Source of the DNA: Nocardioides nematodiphilus
GTDB taxonomy: Bacteria > Actinomycetota > Actinomycetes > Propionibacteriales > Nocardioidaceae
Direction of reading: 5' to 3'
NCBI RefSeq assembly: GCF_020216525.1
Contig: NZ_JAIWOY010000010.1
Span: 1-64,000 of the forward strand
Length of the DNA: 64,000 bases
Shown here: positions 15,639-23,826 of the stretch, one piece after another
Layout: every line of letters begins with the position of its first letter
How positions within the stretch are numbered: position 1 is the first letter of the stretch
Made by a program: the position numbers and the translations under genes
Notes under the pieces: model-generated
What the model was told of the DNA's origin: nothing
The model's input: only the letters and a program-made list of their open reading frames with translations
The model's database searches: none

Positions 15639-17170
15639 CCCAGTGCCTCCTCGAGGTGGTACAGGCCGTTGTAGAAGGCACCGCAGACCGAGTCGTAGTC
15701 CTGCCAGGCGTACGTCGTCAGCGAGAGCCAGATGACCGCGTGCAGCAGCTTGATCGTGCGGGGATCGGCACCACTGAGCGCGAAGAAGTCGTCCTCGAGC
15801 TCCTCCCAGCGGTTCGAGACGATGTCGAGGGTGACGTCGTGCTCGCCGATGCCGAGGCGGAACTCACGCAGGTTGAATCGGTCGTAGTTCCCGACCACTG
15901 AGTAAAAGAGCTTCGCCCAGTCGTAGTTGGGGTCGCCGTACAGCTTGGTGTGGCCGAAGTAGCCGCGCGGGTCGATCAGCACCGGCTCGGTGCCGTCGCG
16001 CAGCATCAGGTTGGAGAAGGTGCAGTCGCCGTGGATGAAGGCGAAGCTCTCGCACGCGACGGCGTCGAGCGCCCGCTCGAGCTCGCCCTGGTGGAAGAAG
16101 ACGTTGCGGCACACCCGGCCGTTCACGGTGATGGTGGGCTGGTCGGCGAACGGCACCAGGTCACGGATCCTGGCGAGCCGCGCCATCGTCTTGGCGAAGT
16201 ACGCGTCCTTGAGGCTGAAGGAGTCGGCCGGCACCCTCTCGAGGGCGTGCAGCTCCTTCAGGGCGTCGACGAGCCGGGCGAGGATCCCGCGCTTGTCCGC
16301 CAGCGACAGGTCGCCGTACTCGTACACGTTGCCACCGTGGATCCGCTCCAGGGTGAGGGGATCGGTGCCGTAGACGGTCGGGACGTTCGTGAGGCCGCGG
16401 GCGGCGACGTACTCGTACCAGGCGCGCTCGTCGGCGGCGAGGGCGCGGCCCTGCTCGTCGATGCCCTCCTTGACCACCCGGTCCTCGGTGAGGGTCATCC
16501 GGTTGAAGGGGCGCACCTTCTCCTGCGGCAGCGCCTCGTACTCGGCCAGCAGGCCGAACTCGCGGGTGCCGGCCAGGCCGAGCTCGGAGAAGGTGAGGCC
16601 GCGCTGCTGCATCCAGCGCACCAGCTCGCCGCTCTCCGGGACACCCTCGAGGACCGTACGGTCCCGCAGGACGAAGAGGCCGGCGACGCCGTGCTCGGCC
16701 GAGCGCTCCTCGGCGAAGACGCCGTCGGTGTAGCTCCAGCGGCACTCGAACGTCTGCGAGATGCCGATGTGGTCGGCCGCCGCCTTCGGCAGCTCGAACG
16801 TCGTCGGCAGGATCAGGTCGGACCACACCAGCATGAAGGGTGCGGTCGGCGGGAGGAGCTCCAGCGCCTGGGCGACGCCGCCGCAGGTGCCGGTGCCCGA
16901 GGCGTCGACCACCTGATACTCGACCTCGGCGAAGCTGGCGAGGTACTTGCGCAGCACGTCCCCGTGATGGTCGGCGATCACGATGAACCGCTTGTCCGGG
17001 AACTGCCGGAAGAGGTGGAACAGCATCGGCAGGTTCTCGACCGGCACCAGGGCCTTCGGCTTGTTGGCGGTCAGATGACCGAGCCGGGTGCCCTTGCCGC
17101 CGGCCTGGATCACGATGTGATCCACCGTCATCACGGCTTCGAAGTCGGGGGATACGCGCGCTGCAACCAC
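15635..17170 (-). CDS. NTP-transferase / APH-like kinase fusion
   Basis: A 511-residue bifunctional protein and first gene of the seven-gene operon. Residues 18 to about 235 are a nucleotidyltransferase: IVIQAGGKGTRLG (residues 19-31), NKPKALVPVENLPML, and LVWSDLILP. The C-terminal half is an aminoglycoside/choline-kinase-like fold: FIHGDCTFSNLMLRDG (catalytic H-G-D...N) and VLIDPRG. This is the domain pair of LicC/LicA phosphocholine enzymes, but substrate is unproven. The start is set at GTG 17170, six bases after the GCCGATGG of a flagellar-type promoter, implying a leaderless mRNA; an ATG at 17131 is the conventional alternative and would drop 13 residues. Confidence 0.7.
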   Translation of the reverse strand: MVAARVSPDFEAVMTVDHIVIQAGGKGTRLGHLTANKPKALVPVENLPMLFHLFRQFPDKRFIVIADHHGDVLRKYLASFAEVEYQVVDASGTGTCGGVAQALELLPPTAPFMLVWSDLILPTTFELPKAAADHIGISQTFECRWSYTDGVFAEERSAEHGVAGLFVLRDRTVLEGVPESGELVRWMQQRGLTFSELGLAGTREFGLLAEYEALPQEKVRPFNRMTLTEDRVVKEGIDEQGRALAADERAWYEYVAARGLTNVPTVYGTDPLTLERIHGGNVYEYGDLSLADKRGILARLVDALKELHALERVPADSFSLKDAYFAKTMARLARIRDLVPFADQPTITVNGRVCRNVFFHQGELERALDAVACESFAFIHGDCTFSNLMLRDGTEPVLIDPRGYFGHTKLYGDPNYDWAKLFYSVVGNYDRFNLREFRLGIGEHDVTLDIVSNRWEELEDDFFALSGADPRTIKLLHAVIWLSLTTYAWQDYDSVCGAFYNGLYHLEEALG

Positions 17171-17176
17171 GTCTGA

Positions 17177-17204
17177 CCATCGGCTCCTCTCAAGGAGACG
17201 TGAG
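17177..17204 (-). promoter_or_regulatory. Flagellar-sigma promoter of the glycan operon
   Basis: Reverse strand reads CTCACG, 14 bases, GCCGATGG. This has the spacing of the FliA/WhiG consensus TAAA-N15-GCCGATAA. The -10 ends six bases before GTG 17170, so it sets a leaderless start for the NTP-transferase/kinase gene. It puts the seven-gene operon under the same control as flagellin. Confidence 0.68.
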
Positions 17205-17252
17205 GGTTCCGTGGCCGCCGTGGCACTCGTCAGAAATAAATCCGTGGTGTGA

Positions 17253-17280
17253 CTAAGGCCGCCTCGGACAGGGCCGATCA
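17253..17280 (+). promoter_or_regulatory. Flagellar-sigma promoter of flagellin
   Basis: CTAAGG, 14 bases, GCCGATCA. Read as TAAG-N15-GCCGATCA it is close to the FliA/WhiG consensus. It lies 63 bases before the flagellin ATG, leaving a leader of about 55 bases with a strong GGAAGGA ribosome site at 17331-17337. Confidence 0.75.
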
Positions 17281-17343
17281 GTCTCTCCGCAAGGCCCACG
17301 GACGGGCCCCAAGAACCCGGCTTGAATCCAGGAAGGAATCACC

Positions 17344-18186
17344 ATGAGCCTCCGCATCAACACCAACGTCGACTCCCTGACCGCCTACCGCAACCTCAAC
17401 GGCACGCAGTCCTCGATGTCGACCTCCATCGAGCGCCTCTCCTCCGGTCTGCGCATCAACAAGGCCGCCGACGACGCCGCCGGCCTCGCGATCAGCCAGG
17501 GTCTCACCGCCCAGATCAACGGTCTCGGCCAGGCCGTCCGCAACGCTCAGGACGGCATCAACGTCGTTCAGACCGCTGACGGCGCCCTCACCGAGGTCCA
17601 GTCGATCCTGCAGCGCTCGCGTCAGCTCGTCGTCCAGGGTGCGAACGACTCCAACGACTCGTACGCCAAGACGAACATCACCACCGAGCTCAAGCAGCTC
17701 TCCTCCGAGCTCGACCGGATCAAGAACACCACCGAGTTCAACGGTAAGAAGCTGCTCGACGGCTCGGCTGACCTGTTCTTCCAGGTGGGCTCCAACTCGA
17801 AGACCAAGCAGGCCGGCAACCAGATCGAGGTCAGCATCACCGACGACCTCGGCGGCTCCACGCTGCTCGGCGCGGCCGCGTCCCTCTCGGGCACCGACAC
17901 CGCCGGCCAGTGGTCCAACGCGCTGGACGACCTGGACACCTCGCTGCGCTCGGTCTCCACCCTGCGAGCCAACCTGGGTGCCTACCAGAACCGCTTCCAG
18001 CACACCATCAACAACCTGTCGGTCACCCAGACCAACCTGCAGGCGTCCAACTCCGCCATCCTCGACACGGACATGGCGCAGGAGATGAGCAACTACTCCC
18101 GCACCCAGATCCTGTCGCAGGCCGGCACCTCGATGCTCAAGCAGGCCAACCAGGCTGCCCAGAGCGTCCTCTCGCTGCTCGGCTGA
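17344..18186 (+). CDS. fliC: Flagellin
   Basis: Filament subunit of 280 residues. The N-terminal D0/D1 half is classic: LRINTNVDSLTAYRNLN, then IERLSSGLRINKAADDAAG and the QDGINVVQTADGAL block. The C-terminal half has RANLGAYQNRFQHTINNLS and ends in TSMLKQANQAAQSVLSLLG, the usual export/packing helix. The central variable part is only about 40 residues, so there is no real D2/D3 domain and few surface loops. GGAAGGA six bases before ATG predicts strong translation. It stands back to back with the glycan operon and is followed by a strong terminator, so it is probably monocistronic. Confidence 0.97.
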   Translation: MSLRINTNVDSLTAYRNLNGTQSSMSTSIERLSSGLRINKAADDAAGLAISQGLTAQINGLGQAVRNAQDGINVVQTADGALTEVQSILQRSRQLVVQGANDSNDSYAKTNITTELKQLSSELDRIKNTTEFNGKKLLDGSADLFFQVGSNSKTKQAGNQIEVSITDDLGGSTLLGAAASLSGTDTAGQWSNALDDLDTSLRSVSTLRANLGAYQNRFQHTINNLSVTQTNLQASNSAILDTDMAQEMSNYSRTQILSQAGTSMLKQANQAAQSVLSLLG

Positions 18187-18190
18187 TCCT

Positions 18191-18210
18191 CGGCCTGAGC
18201 GATCAGGCCG
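18191..18210 (+). other. Short GNRA hairpin after flagellin
   Basis: An eight-base-pair stem closed by a GCGA tetraloop, five bases after the flagellin stop. There is no T-run, so it may protect the 3' end of the mRNA rather than terminate it. Confidence 0.45.
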
Positions 18211-18236
18211 CGTAACACCTAGCAACACTGCATCAC

Positions 18237-18290
18237 CACGTTCGGTGCCGGTGGAGCCTTCCACGGCCCCACCGGCACCGAACGTGTTTC
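18237..18290 (+). terminator. Rho-independent-type terminator of flagellin
   Basis: A perfect 18-base-pair stem (left arm 18237-18254, right arm 18269-18286) with a 14-base loop, followed by TTTC. It separates flagellin from fliD. Confidence 0.75.
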
Positions 18291-18311
18291 ACCGACCTAG
18301 GAGTTGTCCCG

Positions 18312-19739
18312 ATGCCCGCGATCCAGTTCAGTGGCCTGAGCGGCCTCGACACCAGCGCCATCATCAAGCAGCTGATGGCGGCGGAGTCGGTCCCCCAGAC
18401 CAAGCTCAAGAACACGGTCGCCCAGGAGCAGGCCCAGGTCAGCGCTCTCAAGAGCATCAACAGCGCGCTCTCGTCCCTCTCGACCTCTGCCGCGAGCTTC
18501 TCCACCGGCAGCACGTGGTCCCAGAAGACCGCCACCTCCTCGAACTCCGCGATCACGGTGAACGCGTCGAGCTCGGCGGTGGCCTCCTCGGTCAGCGTCG
18601 TCGTCGCCGACACGGCCACCGCCGCGTCCGCGTCGTTCAACACCACGACCACGGCGAACACCAACTTCACGATCAAGGACGGCCAGGGCAAGACGCTGGC
18701 CGCCTTCGACTCCGGCACCGGCTCGCTCACGGACATCGCCAGGGGCATCAACGCGACCAGCTCCAAGTCGAACCTGAGCGCGGTGATCATCCAGGGCAAG
18801 GACGCCTCCGGCAACGCGACGCCCGTCCTCCAGCTGACGTCGCTCAAGACCGGCAAGGCCTCGGACTTCACCATCTCGGCGACCGACGGCGTCAGCGGCG
18901 ACCTCTTCGCACCCGCGGCGTACACCGCCGCGAAGCAGGCCCACGTCACGGTCAACAACGTCGACATCTACAACGACAGCAACACCATCGAGATCACGCC
19001 CGGCGTGAAGATCACCGTCGCCCCGGGCACGGCGGCGGGCACCACTGCGACGGTCGGCGTCGTCGACGACGGCAACAGCCGCGTGACGGCGATGAAGGCA
19101 TTCGTCGGGCAGCTCAACGATCTGCTCAACTCGATCAACACCGCCACCGCCTACGGCCAGGTCACCAACGGCACGACCAGCGGTGGCGGCGTCCTGCCCG
19201 GCGACTCGACGCTGCGCTCCGTGGCCACCGACGTGATCAGCTCCGTCCTCACCCCGATCAACGGGCGCTCGCTGATGGGACTGGGCGTCTCCGTCGACCG
19301 CTACGGCAGCTTCTCCTTCGACCCCACCACGTTCAACAAGGCGTACGACGCCGACCCGGAGGCCGTCCAGGCCGCCCTCGTCGGCACCGGCAACAACATC
19401 GACGGCACGCCGAAGAGCGACAACTTCGCCAGCCGGATCCAGAAGGCCGCCGACCAGGCCGCCTACAGCCGGTCCGGGGCGTCCTCGCCGTTCATGAAGG
19501 GACCGATGGCCTACCAGGACGGCTACCTCACCTCGTACATCAAGGGCATGTCGAGCGAGATCGATGGTCTCAACGACGACATCGCCGCCTGGGACGACCG
19601 GCTCGCCGCCAAGCAGGCGAACTTCGAGACCGTCTACAACAACCTGACCACCGTGCTCTCCAAGCTCCAGGCACAGCAGAGCTGGATCTCCAGCCAGCTC
19701 TCCTCGCTGGACAGCGGATGGCAGCAGAACAACAACTGA
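18312..19739 (+). CDS. fliD: Flagellar filament cap / hook-associated protein 2
   Basis: A 475-residue FliD. The N-terminal domain begins IQFSGLSGLDTSAIIKQLM, the family hallmark, followed by a heptad-rich stretch. The C-terminal domain (NGRSLMGLGVSVDRYG, then a late coiled coil RLAAKQANFETVYNNLTTVL with SWISSQLSSL) matches FliD_C. It caps the growing filament and folds flagellin. AGGAG at 18299-18303 lies eight bases before ATG. It starts the forward operon fliD-fliS-fliT-like-GT2-GT2-GT2. I find no flagellar-type promoter in the gap before it, so transcription may come from an unrecognised promoter or read-through. Confidence 0.92.
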   Translation: MPAIQFSGLSGLDTSAIIKQLMAAESVPQTKLKNTVAQEQAQVSALKSINSALSSLSTSAASFSTGSTWSQKTATSSNSAITVNASSSAVASSVSVVVADTATAASASFNTTTTANTNFTIKDGQGKTLAAFDSGTGSLTDIARGINATSSKSNLSAVIIQGKDASGNATPVLQLTSLKTGKASDFTISATDGVSGDLFAPAAYTAAKQAHVTVNNVDIYNDSNTIEITPGVKITVAPGTAAGTTATVGVVDDGNSRVTAMKAFVGQLNDLLNSINTATAYGQVTNGTTSGGGVLPGDSTLRSVATDVISSVLTPINGRSLMGLGVSVDRYGSFSFDPTTFNKAYDADPEAVQAALVGTGNNIDGTPKSDNFASRIQKAADQAAYSRSGASSPFMKGPMAYQDGYLTSYIKGMSSEIDGLNDDIAAWDDRLAAKQANFETVYNNLTTVLSKLQAQQSWISSQLSSLDSGWQQNNN

Positions 19740-19751
19740 GGTAGCTGACCC

Positions 19752-20153
19752 ATGTCTCTCGCCCAGCAGGCCCGCAGCGCGTACACCAACAGCAGTCTGC
19801 GCACCGCCTCCCCCGAGCAGCTTCTCCTTCAGCTCTGGGACCGGCTCGTGCTCGACGTCGAGCGCGGGCTCCGTGCCCAGATGAAGGCCGAGTGGACCGA
19901 GGCCGGCATCCAGCTCGTCCACGCCCAGGCGATCATCACCGAGTTCCAGGCCACCCTCGAGGTCGACGGCTGGAAGGGCGGTCGCGAGCTGATGGCCCTC
20001 TACGGCTACCTCCAGACGCGGCTCATCCAGGCCAACACCCGCAAGGACCAGCGCGCCACCAAGGAGGTGCTCGCGCACGTCCGCGCGTTGCGCGACACCT
20101 GGCAGAAGGCCGCCGTTCTTGCCGCCAGAGAGCGGGCGACGACGAGTGTCTGA
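19752..20153 (+). CDS. fliS: Flagellin export chaperone FliS
   Basis: A 133-residue FliS. It starts ARSAYTNSSLRTASPEQLLLQLWDRLVLDVERG, the usual Y-x-x-(N/T)...P-x-x-L-(I/L)-x-x-L-(Y/W)-(D/E) pattern, and is helical and cytosolic throughout. FliS keeps new flagellin soluble before export. The gene lies 12 bases after fliD and overlaps the next gene by eight bases. Confidence 0.9.
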   Translation: MSLAQQARSAYTNSSLRTASPEQLLLQLWDRLVLDVERGLRAQMKAEWTEAGIQLVHAQAIITEFQATLEVDGWKGGRELMALYGYLQTRLIQANTRKDQRATKEVLAHVRALRDTWQKAAVLAARERATTSV

Positions 20154-20478
20154 TCCGACCGATGCCGCGGTCGTCGAGTGGACCGATGCGCTCGACGCGC
20201 TGGAGCGTGACCTCGACCTGGCCGAGGACCTCCTGGGCGATCGCCAGACGGCGCAGGAGGCCGAGATCGTCGAGTGGGCCGTGCCCGAGCTGACGACGCC
20301 CCTTCCGGCCGGCCTCGCCGACCGGGCCGCTGAGCTGGCCGCCCGGCAGCAGATCCTGATCGAGCAGCTCCCCGACGCGATCGCCGCAGTGCGACGCCAG
20401 TCCTCGGTGTCGAAGAAGATGAACTGGTCGGCGCGCTCCGCGGGCCAGGCGTCGGTCTACGTCGACACCACCGTGTGA
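20146..20478 (+). CDS. FliT-like flagellar chaperone (small helical protein)
   Basis: A 110-residue, fully helical protein right after fliS, in the place of fliT. Its sequence is acidic at the N-terminus (EWTDALDALERDLDLAEDLL) and ends with SSVSKKMNWSARSAGQASVYVDTTV; nothing beyond size, helicity and position supports FliT, whose sequence is poorly conserved. GTG 20146 was chosen because it overlaps the fliS stop; its TGA overlaps the ATG of the first GT2 (TGATG), so all are probably coupled. Confidence 0.6.
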   Translation: MSDPTDAAVVEWTDALDALERDLDLAEDLLGDRQTAQEAEIVEWAVPELTTPLPAGLADRAAELAARQQILIEQLPDAIAAVRRQSSVSKKMNWSARSAGQASVYVDTTV

Positions 20479-21596
20479 TGCCTCGTCGCCGCTTCCCCGT
20501 CTCGCTGACCATGATCGTGCGCGACGAGGCCCGCGTCCTGGCCCGCTGCCTCGAGTCCGTCAAGGGACTCGTGGACGAGATCGTCGTCGTCGACACCGGC
20601 TCCAGCGACGACACCGTCGCGATCGCCGAGTCCTACGGCGCCACCGTCCACCACTTCACCTGGATCGACGACTTCTCCGCCGCCCGCAACCACGCCCTCG
20701 CCCACGCCACCCACCCCTGGCGACTGGTCCTCGACGCCGACGAGTGGATCGTCGACCGCGACGCCGCCACGACGCTCTTCGACAGGATCGGCTCCCTGAC
20801 GCCCGACTTCGCCGGCGGGATCGACATGCTCCAGCTCGACGAGAGCGGCGCCCTGATCGACGGCGTCGTGCCGCAGTCCCTCATCCGCCTGCTGCCCCGT
20901 CAGCTGAGCTACGTCGGCAGGATCCACGAGCAGCCCTTCCCCGAGATCCGTGCCGTGCGACTGCACCTGACGGTCGGTCATTCCGGCTACACGCCTTCCG
21001 CGATGGCCCGCAAGGAGGGCCGCAACGTGGAGATCCTCGTCAGCGAGCTCGAGGCCGACCCCGAGAACGCGTACCTCTGGTACCAGCTCGGCAACGAGTA
21101 CGTGAGCCGCGACCGTGAGAGCGACGCGCTCCCCTACCTGGTGCAGGCCTACAACCTCCTCCACCCCGCGCAGCCGGGCGCCCAGGCCCCTCGGCAGGTC
21201 GACTGGTGGCACCGCGTCACCATGCGCCTGCTGATGGCCCTGACCGCCACCGGACGCCACGACGACGCCGTTGCCCTGGGCGAGATCGAGGCGCTGGCCT
21301 GGCCAGACTCTCCCGACCTGCACTACGTGCTCGGGTGCGCGGTGCGCGCGCAGGCCGTGAGTCTGCGCGAGACCGACCGCGCCCGCGCCGACGACCTGAT
21401 GGTCTCCGCGCTGGGGCTCTGGGTGCATGCCACCACGCTCGAGGACCAGCAGCGCTACGCCGGCATCCTCGCCGGCCGCGGCACCGTCCTCGCCGCGGAG
21501 CGGGCCGCGCAGGACTATGCCGCCATGGGCCGCGACGCGGACGCGGAGCACTACCGCCGGCTCGCGCTCGGCGAGCCCGCGCAGCAGGCCGTCTGA
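20478..21596 (+). CDS. GT2 glycosyltransferase with TPR-like C-terminus, copy 1
   Basis: A 372-residue protein. The N-terminal GT2 domain has SLTMIVRDEARVLARCLESV, VDEIVVVDTGSSDDTV and the metal-binding LVLDADEW. From about residue 190 on is a helical repeat region (DPENAYLWYQLGNEYVSRDRES, NLLHPAQPG...), like TPRs in glycosyltransferases acting on proteins. Placed directly after fliS and the fliT-like gene, it probably glycosylates flagellin. Its first 300 bases are almost identical to those of copy 3. It starts in a TGATG overlap and ends in another. Confidence 0.78.
   Translation: MPRRRFPVSLTMIVRDEARVLARCLESVKGLVDEIVVVDTGSSDDTVAIAESYGATVHHFTWIDDFSAARNHALAHATHPWRLVLDADEWIVDRDAATTLFDRIGSLTPDFAGGIDMLQLDESGALIDGVVPQSLIRLLPRQLSYVGRIHEQPFPEIRAVRLHLTVGHSGYTPSAMARKEGRNVEILVSELEADPENAYLWYQLGNEYVSRDRESDALPYLVQAYNLLHPAQPGAQAPRQVDWWHRVTMRLLMALTATGRHDDAVALGEIEALAWPDSPDLHYVLGCAVRAQAVSLRETDRARADDLMVSALGLWVHATTLEDQQRYAGILAGRGTVLAAERAAQDYAAMGRDADAEHYRRLALGEPAQQAV
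20484..20783 (+). repeat. 300-bp tract shared with GT2 copy 3
   Basis: Matches 22723-23022 at 298 of 300 positions in my base-by-base comparison. The differences are a G/A that changes Val to Ile and a C/A that changes Thr to Lys. Identity stops abruptly downstream. Encodes the catalytic N-terminal part of the GT2 domain. Confidence 0.95.
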
Positions 21597-22717
21597 TGGG
21601 CGGGCGGCGCTTCCCGATCTCGCTCGCGATGATCGTGCGCGACGAGGCCGCGTCACTCGGCCGCTGCCTCGAGTCGGTGCAGGGTCTGGTCGACGAGATC
21701 GTCGTCGTCGACACCGGCTCGAGCGACGACACCGTCGCGATCGCCGAGTCGTACGGCGCCACGGTCCACCACTTCACCTGGGTCGACGACTTCGCGGCCG
21801 CACGCAACGTCTCCTTGGCCGCAGCGAGCCACCCGTGGCGGCTCGTCCTCGATGCGGACAACTGGGTCCTCGACCGCGAGCACGCCCGCGCCGTCCTCGA
21901 CCGGATCGGACAGCAGGTCCCCGACTTCACCGGGTTCCTCGACGTCTTCCAGGTACGCGCCGAGGGCACCATCGACGACGGCGACGTCCCCGACGAGGAG
22001 GCCCGGCTGTTGCCGAGCCAGGTGCGCTACACCGGCCGCATCCACGAGCAGGTGACCCCCAAGCTCAGCGGCATCCGGCTCGGGATCCGGCTCGGGCACG
22101 ACGGGTACACCGACGCGGCGATGGACCGCAAGGACGGCCGCAACGCCGACCTGCTCATCGCGAGCCTCGAGGACGAGCCCGACAACGCCTACCTCTGGTA
22201 CCAGCTGGGCTCGGAGCACGTGGGCCGCCTCCAGCACGAGGCGGCGATCGCTCCGCTGATCCAGGCGTTCAACCTCCTCCACCCGGGCGACGGCACGCCC
22301 GTCGCCCACGCCCGCGCGCCGTGGGCGCACAAGCTGGTCTGCCGCCTGATGCTGGCGCTGACCGAGGTCGGCCGGCATGCGGAGTCGGTCGCGGTGGGCG
22401 AGATGCAGGCCACCAGCTGGGCGGCATCCTCCGGCTTCCACTACATCCTCGGCTGCTCCGTCCGGGCCCAGGCACTGAGTCTGCGTGACACCGACCGGGG
22501 GGCCGCCGAGGAGCTGATGATCACCTCGATGGGCCTGTGGATCCATGCCACCACCCTCGAGGACCGCCAGGAGCACGGCGGGGTCCTGAAGACCCGCCCG
22601 ACCGTCCTCGCCGCGCAGAGGGTCGCCCAGGACTACGCCACCATGGGCGACCTCGACAGCGCCGAGCGCTACCGCCGGCTCGCCGAGGGCGAGCAGATCC
22701 GAAAGGCCGGTGTCTGA
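21596..22717 (+). CDS. GT2 glycosyltransferase with TPR-like C-terminus, copy 2
   Basis: A 373-residue paralogue of its neighbours with the same layout: SLAMIVRDEAASLGRCLESV, VDEIVVVDTGSSDDTV and a helical C-terminus with NAYLWYQLGSEHVG. Where copies 1 and 3 have DADEW it has DADNW, so the residue after the D-x-D differs. It is clearly more diverged at DNA level than copies 1 and 3 are from each other, although it lies between them. TGATG overlaps on both sides. Confidence 0.76.
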   Translation: MGGRRFPISLAMIVRDEAASLGRCLESVQGLVDEIVVVDTGSSDDTVAIAESYGATVHHFTWVDDFAAARNVSLAAASHPWRLVLDADNWVLDREHARAVLDRIGQQVPDFTGFLDVFQVRAEGTIDDGDVPDEEARLLPSQVRYTGRIHEQVTPKLSGIRLGIRLGHDGYTDAAMDRKDGRNADLLIASLEDEPDNAYLWYQLGSEHVGRLQHEAAIAPLIQAFNLLHPGDGTPVAHARAPWAHKLVCRLMLALTEVGRHAESVAVGEMQATSWAASSGFHYILGCSVRAQALSLRDTDRGAAEELMITSMGLWIHATTLEDRQEHGGVLKTRPTVLAAQRVAQDYATMGDLDSAERYRRLAEGEQIRKAGV

Positions 22718-23808
22718 TGGCCCGTCGCCGCTTCCCCATCTCGCTGACCATGATCGTGCGCGACGAGGCCCGCGTCCTGGCCCGCTGCCTCGAGTCCGTC
22801 AAGGGACTCGTGGACGAGATCGTCGTCGTCGACACCGGCTCCAGCGACGACACCGTCGCGATCGCCGAGTCCTACGGCGCCACCGTCCACCACTTCACCT
22901 GGATCGACGACTTCTCCGCCGCCCGCAACCACGCCCTCGCCCACGCCACCCACCCCTGGCGACTGGTCCTCGACGCCGACGAGTGGATCGTCGACCGCGA
23001 CGCCGCCAAGACGCTCTTCGACGAGCTCGGCCAGAGCGTGCCGACGTTCCTCGGCACCGTCGACCTGCTCGAGTCCCGCGAGGACGGCACGCTCAACGAG
23101 GCCGCGGCGACCAGCCGGCTCGCGCGCCTGCTCCCCCGCGAGGCCAGCTGGCGCGGCCGGGTGCACGAGCAGCCCCACCCGGAGCTCAACGCGCTGCGCC
23201 TGGGCCTGCGGATCGGGCACGACGGCTACCTGGCGGCGAACAAGGAGCGCAAGGAGGGCCGCAACACCGCCCTGCTTGTCGCGAGCATCGAGGAGGACCC
23301 GCAGAACCCGTACCTGTGGTTCCAGCTGGGCAACGAGTTCTACGCCCGCGACCGGCCCGACGACGCCCTCCCCCACCTGGTGCAGGCCTACAACCTCCTC
23401 CATCCGAGCGAGGGTCCCGCGCCCGAGCAGCGGCCCTGGGCGCACGGGCTGACGCTGCGGCTGGTCCTCACGCTGACGCGCCTCGGTCGGCACGAGGAGG
23501 CCTCCGGGCTGTGCGACATCGAGGCCGACGCCTGGCCGGACTCCCCCGACTTCCACTACGTCCGCGGCTGCGCGGTGCGGGCCCTCGCGCACAGTCTCGG
23601 GGCGAGCGACGTCCAGCGCGCCGAGCGGCTCGCGGTCCAGTCCCTCGAGCACTGGGTGAAGGCCACCGGCCTGCAGGACAGGCAGGAGTACGCCGGCGTG
23701 CTGACCCAGCGCGCCACCGTGCTCGCGGCGCGCAAGGCCGCCGCGGACTTCGAGCTGCTCGGCGACGCCGAGCAGGCCGCCCGCTTCCGGGCGCTGGCCG
23801 CCGCCTGA
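22717..23808 (+). CDS. GT2 glycosyltransferase with TPR-like C-terminus, copy 3
   Basis: A 363-residue paralogue. Residues 3-102 are nearly the same as in copy 1 (VDEIVVVDTGSSDDTV, LVLDADEW) and then the sequence departs (ELGQSVPTFLGTVDLLESRE), so acceptor choice may differ while donor chemistry is shared. The C-terminal helical repeats have NPYLWFQLGNEFYARDRPDDA. It is the last gene of the fliD operon. The end at 23808 faces the reverse-strand GT2 at 23827, with no clear hairpin in the 18-base gap. Confidence 0.77.
   Translation: MARRRFPISLTMIVRDEARVLARCLESVKGLVDEIVVVDTGSSDDTVAIAESYGATVHHFTWIDDFSAARNHALAHATHPWRLVLDADEWIVDRDAAKTLFDELGQSVPTFLGTVDLLESREDGTLNEAAATSRLARLLPREASWRGRVHEQPHPELNALRLGLRIGHDGYLAANKERKEGRNTALLVASIEEDPQNPYLWFQLGNEFYARDRPDDALPHLVQAYNLLHPSEGPAPEQRPWAHGLTLRLVLTLTRLGRHEEASGLCDIEADAWPDSPDFHYVRGCAVRALAHSLGASDVQRAERLAVQSLEHWVKATGLQDRQEYAGVLTQRATVLAARKAAADFELLGDAEQAARFRALAAA
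22723..23022 (+). repeat. 300-bp tract shared with GT2 copy 1
   Basis: Second copy of the tract at 20484-20783, offset 2239 bases, 298 of 300 positions the same. Best explained by recent gene conversion or partial duplication. Confidence 0.95.
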
Positions 23809-23826
23809 CGACGGCGACGAGGTGGC

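Noticed and set aside
18187..18311. A flagellar-type promoter for fliD in the gap after flagellin.
   Set aside because: No CTCAGG-N14-GCCGA match is present; the gap is mostly taken up by the terminator stem.
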